Shown here one piece after another: positions 54,851 to 64,000 of a DNA stretch of 64,000 bases. The stretch's first letter is position 1. Each line of letters starts with the position of its first letter. The notes beneath the pieces are model-generated. The model was given only the letters and a program-made list of their open reading frames with translations, had not been told where the DNA came from and ran no database searches. The position numbers and the translations under genes were made by a program. The stretch is from Sceloporus undulatus (lineage: Eukaryota; Chordata; Lepidosauria; Squamata; Phrynosomatidae), in NCBI RefSeq assembly GCF_019175285.1, contig NC_056523.1:184433956-184497955 (forward strand). The letters run 5' to 3'.

Positions 54851-55295
54851 GTGGATTCATATCATAGCTGCAATTCTGCCCTTCACGTGACTTCTGAAAG
54901 TGTAACACATAACACAAGATCTATCACAGGCTTCTCTGATCCAGGAGATGGCAGTGAAGAGCTTAAAATGCCAAACCTTTATATGCTACTTTCACTGCAC
55001 ATTTTGGGTGAGGATTTCTCTGAAAAGACCTTTCTCCATTTCTTCACATAATAGAAAGCCTGCTGATTTATTTTAAACTGAATGAAGTATTACCATCTCT
55101 ACATACCATAGCAATAAAAGGCCATCAGTGTATTCTGTGGGTAGTTGTGGTGAAAATTGTTCACTGTAATTTCCAAACAGTTTCAGTAGCTTCAAAGGAT
55201 TGTCTCTTTTGTTGCACTTTTTTGGAAAGCAAAATGTTTCCCTTACGTGTTAACATTGCCTCTCCCTTTCAGTTGTTTCTAAGAGTACTCTCAAA

Positions 55296-55560
55296 GGCAT
55301 TACCATAGTGTCATATCCAACTGGTTGTGAAGCATTGTGATGTTGTCATGTTTACTATGTGATCTCCCTAGTGGCTGGGATCACATAGTAACATGATGGC
55401 ATATGGTACTTCACTTTTTGAAACTCCTTGCCATGGGCAGCCACTGATCTCAGCTCATTTTCTCTGCTGCCCACAGATATGGAGAGTCTATAGACATTTT
55501 CTAAATAGCTCAAGTACACATATGAGGAGGGAGGACTGAGGTAGCCCTTTCTCCCATGTC
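55296..55560. repeat. Unclassified repeat, copy 1 of 2
   Basis: CCAACTGGTTGTGAAGCATT, GTGATCTCCCTAGTGGCTGG and GATCTCAGCTCATTTTCTCT parallel 59676-59860. Contains a local inverted pair ACTATGTGATC / GATCACATAGT. Confidence 0.45.
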
Positions 55561-55628
55561 TAACTCCTTGGATAGGAAATATGTTTTATGTGTGGAGGCA
55601 CTGGCATCACTGTACTTGGTGTCACCCA

Positions 55629-55880
55629 GGCCTCATTCCCACTACGAAAAGGTCTAGGATTCGATGCAAGGTATATCGCCCTTATTCCCACTAGAACTTG
55701 ATTCTGATTCTCATTTGATTGAGTCCAGTGGGGAAAATGCAGGGCTAATGCCAAAAGCCCGGCGTTTCCTGACACTACATTTTTGGCAGTACTTTTCCAA
55801 AGAATCGATTCTAAAGCGAGGCAAATACGTGGGAACACCAGCTCAGAATCGATTTTTTCTGAGGGGAGGAAAAAATGGCA
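55629..55880. mobile_element. Partial copy related to the GGGGTCATTCCC element
   Basis: GGCCTCATTCCCACTACG, CCGGCGTTTCCTGACACTAC and GAATCGATTC correspond to parts of 28029-29072. Confidence 0.5.
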
Positions 55881-55899
55881 GAGAAAAATGTTATCTGTT

Positions 55900-56440
55900 T
55901 TTTATCTGTGCCTACCTGGCTGCTTAAGATAATTTGAGGAGGGAAATATTGGAGTGGGTGGGATAACACCACTCTCCCATCCTCAAATGTTTATCTAACA
56001 TATTTAAAGCGTTGGGGTTCAGAAGTTCATTGAGAGCCTTTATGCAAAGAGGATATTCTCTGCTTCACTCATCACTCTTTATGTCATTTATGTCCTTTAT
56101 TTATTTGTTTGTTTGTTTATTTATTTATTTTTATCCCGCCTTTCTCCCAAGTTGGGACCCAACTCCACCCACATTCTCCTGTAACTGGGACAGCTATTCA
56201 CAAATTTTCCATATTTGCGGGGGCCTTGTTCCCCTAACCCCTATCTGCTGATCCCTCATTTCTTCAATGTTGATACAAACACAACCTTATTCCATCCTAC
56301 TTTTAAGGTATATTTTACAGCTGAAGCCAAAATTCTTGATCTTTGATGCTTGATATTCACACAAATAGGTATTCACTCTATAGATCACAATAATGACAGA
56401 AGGTAATTCTGTAAAATGTTGAAATGAAAATTATTCCCTG
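55900..56440. other. Mostly unrecognised, with an L2-type tail
   Basis: At 56098-56160, (TTTG)n/(TTTA)n followed by TTTTATCCCGCCTTTCTCCC is the reverse of an L2 3' end. No gene is seen in the rest. Confidence 0.45.
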
Positions 56441-56442
56441 TA

Positions 56443-56647
56443 CAGTTGGCCCTTCTTATATGTACATGGATTTTTATACATGGATTCAAGCAGCCACGGT
56501 TTGAAAATGTTTTAAAAAAAGTATAAATTTCAAATACTAAACCTTCATGTTCCATTTTTTATTTAATAGGACTTGAGCATCCATGGATTTTGTTATCCAC
56601 AGGGGATCTTGGAACCAAAACCCAGCGTATAACAAGGGTCCCCTGTA
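56443..56647. mobile_element. Tigger-like MITE
   Basis: ACAGTTGGCCCTTCTTATAT at the left and ACAAGGGTCCCCTGTA at the right; near-copy of 2575-2748 in the interior. Confidence 0.7.
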
Positions 56648-57420
56648 TTTTACAAACCTTTGTAGCAGCAAAAAGCAGTGTAATGCTTTTTTATATATAT
56701 ACATACACACATTAACAAACAGAACTTAATAAATAAATAAATTAGCAAAAGAGTTTTGCTGCTGCCTTCTTCAGTTGCTGAAGAGCCAAAATGTTTTGCT
56801 ATGTTATTTATTAATATTATTAATATTTATTCATTGTTTTTGTTAACCACTCACATGCATATGTGTGCGCACGTGTGATTAACTGCATCTTTCTGGGATC
56901 ATGTGAAACAGGCACGGTTCCCCACCCCTATCTCTTTAGACTAAGGGATTGAGGGTCCTAGGCCATTTGTCAAATAATCTGGATTCTGTCTGGAGTTCCA
57001 TTATCACCTTTTGGTCACCTAGGCATCCAGCTCATGATGATGGTGGTGAAACCAGACAGACAGAGTTAAGATCAGCATGCCAGTTAAGCATTCGTAAGTA
57101 TTAAAATCTTGGGGTATTTCTATGGGGAAATGAGCATGATCTTTAGTAATATTTTAGCCTATTTATTATATGGAGTCAGTTTGTTTATATTTATTATACA
57201 CAAACATATACATTCCCCTTAGGGAGAAACACTGATATGTCAATGTCTGGGCACTTTGCTTTCTTCACATTCCATTCCATTCCATTGATGTACGGCATCA
57301 TATATTCATTAGTATATAGCAAGGAAGATGTTTTACTTTCAGGAGGATTGAACCTCTATTTCTCTACATCTCTTTAGCAGGTGTTTCTATGATGATCACA
57401 TAGAGCTGTCTTAAACAATA

Positions 57421-57686
57421 CAGTGGTACCCCGGGATACGAATTACCCAGCTTACGAATTTTTCGGGATACGAAAAAATCCCATAGGGATTTATTGTTTC
57501 GGCTTACGAAGGTTTTTTCGGGTTACGAAAAAACCCCGGCGCTGTTTTAAATGGAAAGGCCGCCACCGGAGGGCAGCAGAGAGCTATTTTTTCCATTAGC
57601 GCCTATGGCAATTCGGCTTACGAAGGTTTTTCGGGTTACGAAATTAGCCGCGGAACGAATTAATTTCGTAACCCGAGGTACCACTG
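57421..57686. mobile_element. Mariner-type MITE, TA-flanked
   Basis: CAGTGGTACCCCGGGATACG at the left, CGTAACCCGAGGTACCACTG at the right, TA on both sides. Opposite in orientation to 30327-30582 and very similar to it. Confidence 0.8.
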
Positions 57687-57740
57687 TACAACCCAGCCAT
57701 ATATCCCTTACAAATGCCATCTCTTCTTTTGAGAAACTTA

Positions 57741-58850
57741 GGCGGGTTACAGACGGGCAAAAAGGGGTGTATTCATGACGTCATGAAGGTAGAGCCTTCA
57801 GACGGGCTTTACCTGAATGCCGTCATGAACACGCCCCCTGCACGCCTCAAGCGGGAAGAAGCGGCTTTAAAAAGGTGCTGCTTTTTTCCACTTCTTTTTG
57901 ATTTGCGGCGTACCTGCGCAGCTCCGTCTGTAAGCTACTGCACCGATACGTCAGAATTGCTACGCCGCAAATATAAGTTGCCGGTTTAAAAGCTCCGTGT
58001 CAGCTGCGTCGCATAATGGGTCGGGGTCCGGGACATGCGTGGTTTGCAGCCAAGCTTTAATTGCAACGTCCGCTGCCATGGAGCTGTGGAAGCTGAGGCA
58101 CAGCTGCGGTGCATTTTAAGCCTCGTAACCCTAACCCTAGAGCCACTTGTGCGCATGCGTTGCTAGAACCGCGGGAAGTTATAACTTTTGCCGGCGGATG
58201 TTTTGGTTGTAGAAAGTGAAAAGGGAAAGTTTGGGATTTAAAATGACCCCCTACACACATTCCTCTGCCATTTTCACCTAACAATAAAAAACGCTAAAAC
58301 TGTAAATATTGACATATGTACAAAGGAGGTGAGGGGAGATGGCAGGGGGACAGCGGTGGCAGCGGAGACAGCTGTGGCTGCGCATTGCAGATTCAGCAGG
58401 AGCGCGGGGACCAAAGGAGAGGAGACATCTATGATGCTGCTGACACTGGCAAAGTGCAAGCGGACAAGGATGCCAACACCAGCTGATCACCAGCTGGCAG
58501 GAGACCACCATTGTTTTAAAGGGGCTTGGGCACTTTAAATGTGCCCATAGGCTTTCTGCCGCCGCTGCTTAGCGCTGCAGCTGCGAAGCTGCGCATTTCT
58601 CATGCGGCAAAAGAAAAAAAAGCCGCGGTTTGGGCTGCCCGTGCGGAAGCTGCCTCTCTTTTTGCAGCGTCCTCCGAGGCGGCGGTATGGAAGCTCCGGG
58701 TCCGAAACGGACCCAGGTGAGGCGTCTTCATTGCCTCCCGTGTGGAAGCTCCAACACCTGAAGCACGCCCGCGGGGCGGGCCGTCTGCAGGCTCTGTATT
58801 CAGCTGAATACACCTCCAAGACGTCCTCCCCTGCCCGTCTGTAACCCACC
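57741..58850. mobile_element. 1.1-kb Harbinger-like TIR element
   Basis: GGCGGGTTACAGACGGGC at the left, GCCCGTCTGTAACCCACC at the right, flanked by TTA (57738-57740) and TAA (58851-58853). CpG-rich throughout. No transposase domain recognised in any frame, so it is non-autonomous. Confidence 0.75.
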
Positions 58851-59675
58851 TAAATATCTCTAGAGCATCCAAGGGATTAATATCTTTAGCATTGTTATAT
58901 CTATAAACTTCCATTACATAGCTATAAACAACCTTATATCTATTTTAGCACAGCCTAATTGGTTATTATCAACATGAATATGTCTGGGCAGTTTATCAGT
59001 TGTCAGGAACAGTGTTATTGTCTTGGAAGTTGTATTCTCTTCATACAATGGAAACTAGCAGAGCAGTCTGCTTGCTATCTATCCAGCTTCTTTTATTATC
59101 TCCCTTGCCTCCGCAAAGCTTATCAACTGTGCTATCAGATCCAGTCAAAGCAAAGGCACTGACAATACCCTATTTATGTCCACAATCCACTCCTCCAACC
59201 AGATTACATGAGATAATATAAACAAACTGGAGTAAGCTAGATCTTGGCTTTCCGATAGATTAACCATCAGCCATTGCACCTGCTCTGAGTTTATTAGAAA
59301 TCAAATCTAGACATATCTGAATGCTGATAGAAATGCAGACATGCTCATCTCTTTGTTTACATTTGAATGGGCATTCTGCCTCACATTAGCCTGTCCCTTT
59401 GTTCCCAGTAACACATATGCACGCACCCACACACATTCAATTTCTTGCATTATATCTTATATATCTTATATATATTATACCTTATGCGTGTGTTCGCAGA
59501 CCTCTAAATAGGCAACCAAAATAAGCCTGACCTGTACCACCACAAGAAACTTGTCAAAAGAAATATTTGTTCTTAAATCAGACACTCATACACATACTTT
59601 GCAGTACCTCTGGAGTTGTCTGTTTATACATTAATGCAGCCTCTCTCAAATGCCCTGAGAATGATCCATCTCAAT

Positions 59676-59860
59676 ATCCTGAATCCAACTGGTTGTGTAG
59701 CATTGTGATGTCATCTCACTTCTTATGGTACCTCCCTATTGGATGAGATCATGTGTGATGTTTCACTCCTGGAACTCCTGGACATGGACACACTCTTCTC
59801 TCAGCTCACTGACTGCTCTCCCTCCTTGTAGACACATTCCCTCCCCCCATATCAAAAGGT
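59676..59860. repeat. Unclassified repeat, copy 2 of 2
   Basis: CCAACTGGTTGTGTAGCATT, GGTACCTCCCTATTGGATGA and CTCAGCTCACTGACTGCTCT parallel 55296-55560. Confidence 0.45.
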
Positions 59861-60130
59861 TGGCTAAATCTACCCCAACCACATAGGAATCAGACTATAA
59901 AATCCAGTTCTCTGCCCTGCTTTTGTAATTAATGGTATCACATTGATTTAAAGAGATACCCACCTTGAAGGATAGGATAGTTGAGCCTCCGGCTTCAGGA
60001 GATTTCCTCTCTTTGAAGGGCTGTCAACGCATGATATCTGTGCCTCAGTGTCTCCGAATATCATTAAGGAAACTAACTACTCCAGAGTCTTAGTATATAT
60101 TTCTGACATTCAGCTTTTGCATCTGGTAGG

Positions 60131-60365
60131 TTGTTGTTGTTGTTGCTGCTGCTGCTGCTGTGTGCATTCGACTTATGACAGCCCTAAGAAGAAGGTAAGT
60201 CATGGGATTTTCTTGGCCAGATTTCTTCAGAGGAGGTTTGGCATTGCCTTCCTCTTGGATTGAGAGTATGACTTGCTGAAAGCCACTCAGTGGGTTTCTT
60301 TGGCTGATTTGGGAATTTGAACCTTGTCTCCCATAGTCCTAGTTCAACTGAACCACACTGGCTTT
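60131..60365 (-). mobile_element. tRNA-derived SINE with (TTG)n(CTG)n edge
   Basis: Begins with TTGTTGTTG and CTGCTGCTG units, then GTGTGCATTCGACTTATGAC, GGATTTTCTTGGCCAG and a B-box complement TTTGAACCTTG. Confidence 0.7.
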
Positions 60366-61124
60366 TGTTGGTAGATATGCTTGGAAAATGCCATGTCCAG
60401 TTTCCATTTTAACACACTTCAAAACCCATGGGTACATTCAAGAGTATGATCCATCCTAGCCCAACATCTTAGACACTCTTAGTTTGGCATATACACTTGC
60501 ACAGTTACACCGGATTCCATAAAAAAAATGTATTTTCACATTTTTCTAGTGGCCCAGAAGGATTTCTTCTTCCTTTGGGGATTGGGCGCGGCGGCGCAGC
60601 AGCATGCACCATCATTTTTCTAATGGGAAGGGGGGGGCGGACCCCAAGAACCCCCCACTTTGGCTACATCCCTGCATGCATCAAAGGTGGGAAAACAGGT
60701 GGGTTGTGTATGGCAGGCAACCTTTTGGGAATCACAGATGGCTCCTGCATTCTGGATTCTCTGGAGCTGCGAGCCCTGAAAAAAAGATGACTAAAAATTA
60801 GCCCAAAATTTTTTTATTTCTCCCGACAAATTTACCCAAATTGACCCCAAGGGTCCTGTTGTATCTGTAAATAGGAGTTAGCACTGGGGTTGATAAACGT
60901 TCTCATCACGTATTGAGAACGTAAAGCATTTGAGTATACCGCACGTATGTGTTCCAATCGGGGTTTCTCAGAACGATTAAATTGTTCCAAATGTGGTCCA
61001 GAGGGTCCAATTTGAATGTGTTCCCTAGCAGTGAAAACGTGATGAAAACGTGCCAACAGAAGGTGTGTGGTATTTTATCCTTCTCAAATCACGTTCCCTA
61101 TTCCTCCGTCTCCTGATTGGCTGA

Positions 61125-61380
61125 AAGAAGACAGGCAGGGAGGCAGGGAGACAGGGAGGCGAGCGACTGCAGTGAGGGAAGGTGTTGTGGTGTGTGTGTG
61201 TGGGAAGGAGAGGAGAGAGGAGAGAGCGGGAGGGAGGGAGAGAGGGGGGGAGGAGGAGGGGAGGAAGAAGGAAAAAGGGAGGAAAGGTGGGACAAGGAAG
61301 AGAAGGGACAGAGGAAAGAGAGAGAAAAGAGAGAGAAAGGGAGACCAGGAAGAGAGCCAAGAGGGAGAGGTCTGGCTGCT
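61125..61380 (+). repeat. Purine-rich (GA/GGA) low-complexity tract
   Basis: About 250 nt almost free of pyrimidines except a short TGTGTGTG, e.g. GGGAGGGAGGGAGAGAGG. All ORFs through it are low-complexity Arg/Glu/Gly or their complement. Confidence 0.8.
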
Positions 61381-62150
61381 TCTGGGGGGGGGGGGCTCTA
61401 GTGTCATGTCCAGTGGGGCTCCTGTGCTGTCACAATGCAGGAGGCAGGGCGCCCAGGACCTTCTCCTCCTTCAATCCAGGAGGGAACCCACAAAAAAGCT
61501 CTCTGTTTGGAGCACCACACAAAAGCAAGCAAACAACTCCAGAATTCCATAGCAAAGAGCCAGACAAGAGTTAAGCGTGGGAGGGAAGCTCACAACCTGA
61601 AGGCACATATTACATGCCCACACACAGGCAGAGGCAAAAGGGTGTCAAGGTGCCCAAAGGGAAATGGGTGACAGCAGAGGACTCTTCTTTTCTAACCAGT
61701 TTAAAGAGCTGCAATGGCTGCGGGCTCTGCCCTTGGTCCCAGTCCCCTCCCTTTCCCTCCGTGGAGCTCCCTAAAGCCCAGGCTGCCAAGGAGGGGACTC
61801 TTCCCTTGGCCCATCAAGTTACATAGGTTTTATCCTATTTTCTTCAAACATATGCCAGCATATGAAGTCCCAACTTTTTTAGGGGCTTGTTCTTTCCCTC
61901 CCAAGGATCCTCGGACTCCCTTCGGAGGGAGACAAGATTGGGGGGGGGGGGCGCTTGCCTTCCTTCCCTCCCAAGAGAATCTTCGGGAGGAAAACTTCTC
62001 AGTGCAGGCTGAGAAGCACTCTCCCCGGCCAGAGTCCCTAGGCTTACTGAAATCCCCACCTCCCTTCCCCATAGAAATCAATCCAAAAACTGGTTTAAAA
62101 GGAGCAGAGGAGAGCCTTTGGGTCTGCATCTGGGGAGAGATTTAACCTCC

Positions 62151-62405
62151 GTTTTTGGATTGATTCCTATGGGGAAAGAGGGCAGAGAGGAGATGGCAGG
62201 ACATCCCCATAGCCAGCATCCTCTGCCTCCCAGGGAAGACCCATAGGGCTCACTGCTCTTTTTAAACTGTTTTTGGATTGGTTCCTATGGGGAAGGGGAG
62301 AGAGAGGAGATGGCAGGACATCCCCATAGCCAAGCACCTTGCCTCCCCAGAGGAAGACCCATAGGGGCTCTTTTTTTAACCTCCGTTTTTTGGATTGATT
62401 CCTAT
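62151..62405. repeat. Tandem repeat, about 117-bp unit, with inverted copy upstream
   Basis: GTTTTTGGATTGATTCCTAT occurs at 62151, 62269 (one change) and 62385 (one added T). An inverted version, ATAGAAATCAATCCAAAAAC, lies near 62071. Confidence 0.7.
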
Positions 62406-62705
62406 GGGGAAGGGAGGTGAGGGATTTCAGTAAGCCAAGCCTCCCTTTTCCCTCTTTCCTGGGAGCAGCGCCTCTCCCAAGCTGTCCAACCACTGAGTGG
62501 CGACGTCATCAGAACACAGCCCACAAAACGTAATACAGCAAACCGTTCTGAGAACGGTTTCAAGAAAAAGGAATCACAGTGCGGTAAACTGCCGTTCTGA
62601 TCACGTTCTGATCACGTTTTGATTACTAATGCGGTAATATCCGTTCCAGGAACGTTCTCATCACGTGATGATACGGAACGTTCTCAGAACGCAGTGCGAT
62701 AATCT

Positions 62706-63531
62706 CCAAGGTTTCAGTAGGCCCACCCTCCAAAAAGTGGTGTTTTGCCACAAAGTAGTGACATCCAGTCACCCATAACAGTGCTGGCAGGTTTGCAGCC
62801 TGATGGGGGATCAGAGGGGCCAAAAATGACTCTCCAAGTGTGTATGCCCACTGCCACCTTACAAAGTCACTGCCCTTTGTATCCCCCCCTCCTGCCCTCT
62901 TCATGCCAACACAAAAATAAGGAAGTCTTTCAATTTGGTTAACTGAGCCTCCCTTTGGAATATGGTCAGCTTCTTCTTCCTCTTTCTTCATCTAGGCCTC
63001 ACCTCTATGATCTTAACCCAGTGGTACTCTTAGGACTCCACGCTTTCCATTTACATTTGGATGTTGCACACACACATCCACTTGACATATACATGAATAA
63101 AAATATTTTGTTTATTTAGTGTGCATATTCTCATTCACACAATCATGTATATTCATATTTTAACATGTTATAAGGAAATAACTTTATTCAAATTAGAAAC
63201 GTTTTATTTAAGTAAATCCAATATTTAACTCAATGTATGTGTAAATTTTACACAAAAGAATGGGAAGAGGAGGAGGGCCTCCAAGTCTTGTGCCCCCTTG
63301 AGCAACTCTCACCCCAAGAGTTCTGCCCCATTGTCTTAACCCCTTGAAGATGCTGAGTACAGGTTTTGGCTAACATTTTACAATGCTATTGTATTTGTTA
63401 ACGCTTACCCAACAAGGAGGCTGGCAATCTATCCTACTTTACAGAGGGTAAAGGAATGATACTTTGCTGATCTGTACCATTTTCACTTTTTTGGATAAGC
63501 ACTGGAAGCGCAGTTTACATGGCTTTTTTAA

Positions 63532-63536
<5 letters not shown>
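62706..63536. other. No recognised feature
   Basis: Unique-looking sequence; ORFs are short and without signatures. Confidence 0.4.
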
Positions 63537-63562
<26 letters not shown>

Positions 63563-63690
63563 TAACATTTATTTATAAAATGCTGTAAATTTACACAGCG
63601 CTGTACATACAATATTTTTAATTGGACGGTTCCCTGCCCTCAGGCTTACAATCTAAAAAGACATGACACAAAAGGAGACGGGATTTGTCA
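63537..63690 (-). mobile_element. L2/SINE-type 3' end with (ATT)n tail
   Basis: Minus strand reads GTCTTTTTAGATTGTAAGCC, then GCAGGGAACCGTCC, CTGTGTAAATTTACAGC and an AAT tail (63537-63563 as TTA units). Same end as at 8870-9036. Confidence 0.6.
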
Positions 63691-64000
63691 TATAGAAGCT
63701 GGTTCCTGCTTATTCTTGTCACAAGCTTGGAGAATGCATGGCCCTTCTGACAGATGCTCCAACCAGCACAGACAATAGTGTGGATGACTGGAATTGCAAT
63801 CCAACAACATCTGGAGCTGTATGTGTTCTCCAGCCCTGCCTTACATAAAGCAGAATCAAAATGTGAAATGGCAGTGGAAACATGATGCAAACATCTGTTT
63901 TCAGTTAATATTTCCCCAAAAGCAAGAGCTTGTAAACTGTGTATTCAATTGACATGGACTCCCGAAGCCGTCCATACCAAACTTGTGAAGGCACCTGGAA

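Larger units (their letters stand above)
60890..62705. repeat. Unclassified CpG-containing block bounded by GAACGTTC-type motifs
   Basis: AACGTTCTCATCACGT occurs exactly at 60896-60911 and 62651-62666. Both borders hold many related palindromic pieces (GAGAACGT, AACGTGATGA, CCGTTCTGAGAACGG, TGATCACGTTCTGATCACG). The interior has a purine-rich tract (61125-61380), a G12 run at about 61385 and tandem units at 62151-62400. Likely a non-autonomous DNA transposon or composite repeat; no transposase is visible. Confidence 0.5.

Noticed and set aside
57551-58914. Several ORFs of 60-104 codons in GC-rich DNA
   Set aside because: They fall inside a mariner-type MITE and a 1.1-kb TIR element; no transposase motif found.
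61025-61574. ORFs of 65-161 codons on both strands
   Set aside because: They translate a purine-rich tract (Arg/Glu/Gly one way, Ser/Pro/Leu the other) with no domain.
51731-64000. A fourth lectin gene or pseudogene downstream
   Set aside because: I looked for WIGL, W-x-W-x-DG and WND-type coding sequence on the plus strand and saw none; a more decayed copy cannot be excluded by eye.
1-64000. CRISPR arrays, rRNA or functional tRNA genes
   Set aside because: No regularly spaced direct repeats of that kind; tRNA-like sequence occurs only inside SINEs.

Overview
The window looks like nuclear DNA of a squamate reptile (lizard). Its repeats are CR1, L2, RTE/BovB-like and L1-like LINEs, a SINE resembling the Sauria SINE, other tRNA-derived SINEs, and many hAT, PIF/Harbinger-like and Tc1/mariner/Tigger-like miniature transposons. 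The only recognisable host genes are most similar, from memory, to chicken hepatic lectin (an endocytic GlcNAc receptor). Species and chromosome cannot be read from the sequence. A run of ten N marks an assembly gap at 16862-16871.

The core of the window is a head-to-tail array of three six-exon C-type lectin receptor genes, all on the + strand: gene 1 (coding 3981-11079), gene 2 (23915-35995) and gene 3 (44798-51730). Each splices into one open frame (217, 220 and 221 residues) with identical intron phases (1,1,1,0,2). Exon sizes match too: transmembrane exon 108 nt, stalk 60 or 75 nt, carbohydrate-recognition exons 152 nt, 113 nt and a terminal exon. Each protein is a type II membrane protein with a short cytoplasmic tail holding one tyrosine, one membrane span, a short stalk and one CTLD. 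Genes 1 and 3 keep the mannose/GlcNAc-type EPN...WND calcium and sugar site. Gene 2 has KPN instead of EPN, and its KPN asparagine also starts an N-glycosylation sequon, which suggests an altered or lost sugar-binding mode. The tails differ strongly between paralogues. Genes 2 and 3, but not visibly gene 1, share a conserved block just upstream of the start codon.

Layout: 1-3980 upstream repeats (hAT element with a nested MITE, Tigger-like end). 3981-11079 gene 1; its third intron holds a hAT element with a perfect 8-bp target duplication and two nested insertions. 11080-23914 intergenic: MITEs, a long open L2 reverse transcriptase on the minus strand, the gap, an LTR-like fossil, and an RTE LINE split by nested transposons. 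23915-35995 gene 2, with large repeat-filled introns. 35996-44797 intergenic: a 1.8-kb CR1 LINE, a Tigger-like MITE, a GC-rich hAT MITE with a perfect 8-bp duplication, a Sauria-like SINE. 44798-51730 gene 3. 51731-64000 repeats: an old L1-like LINE remnant, a mariner-type MITE, a 1.1-kb TIR element, and an unclassified 1.8-kb CpG-containing block (60890-62705) bounded by a repeated GAACGTTC-type motif.

The three lectins probably serve as related endocytic glycan receptors with diverged ligand specificity and tail signalling. That functional reading is inference from motifs. The exon structure and open frames are seen directly.
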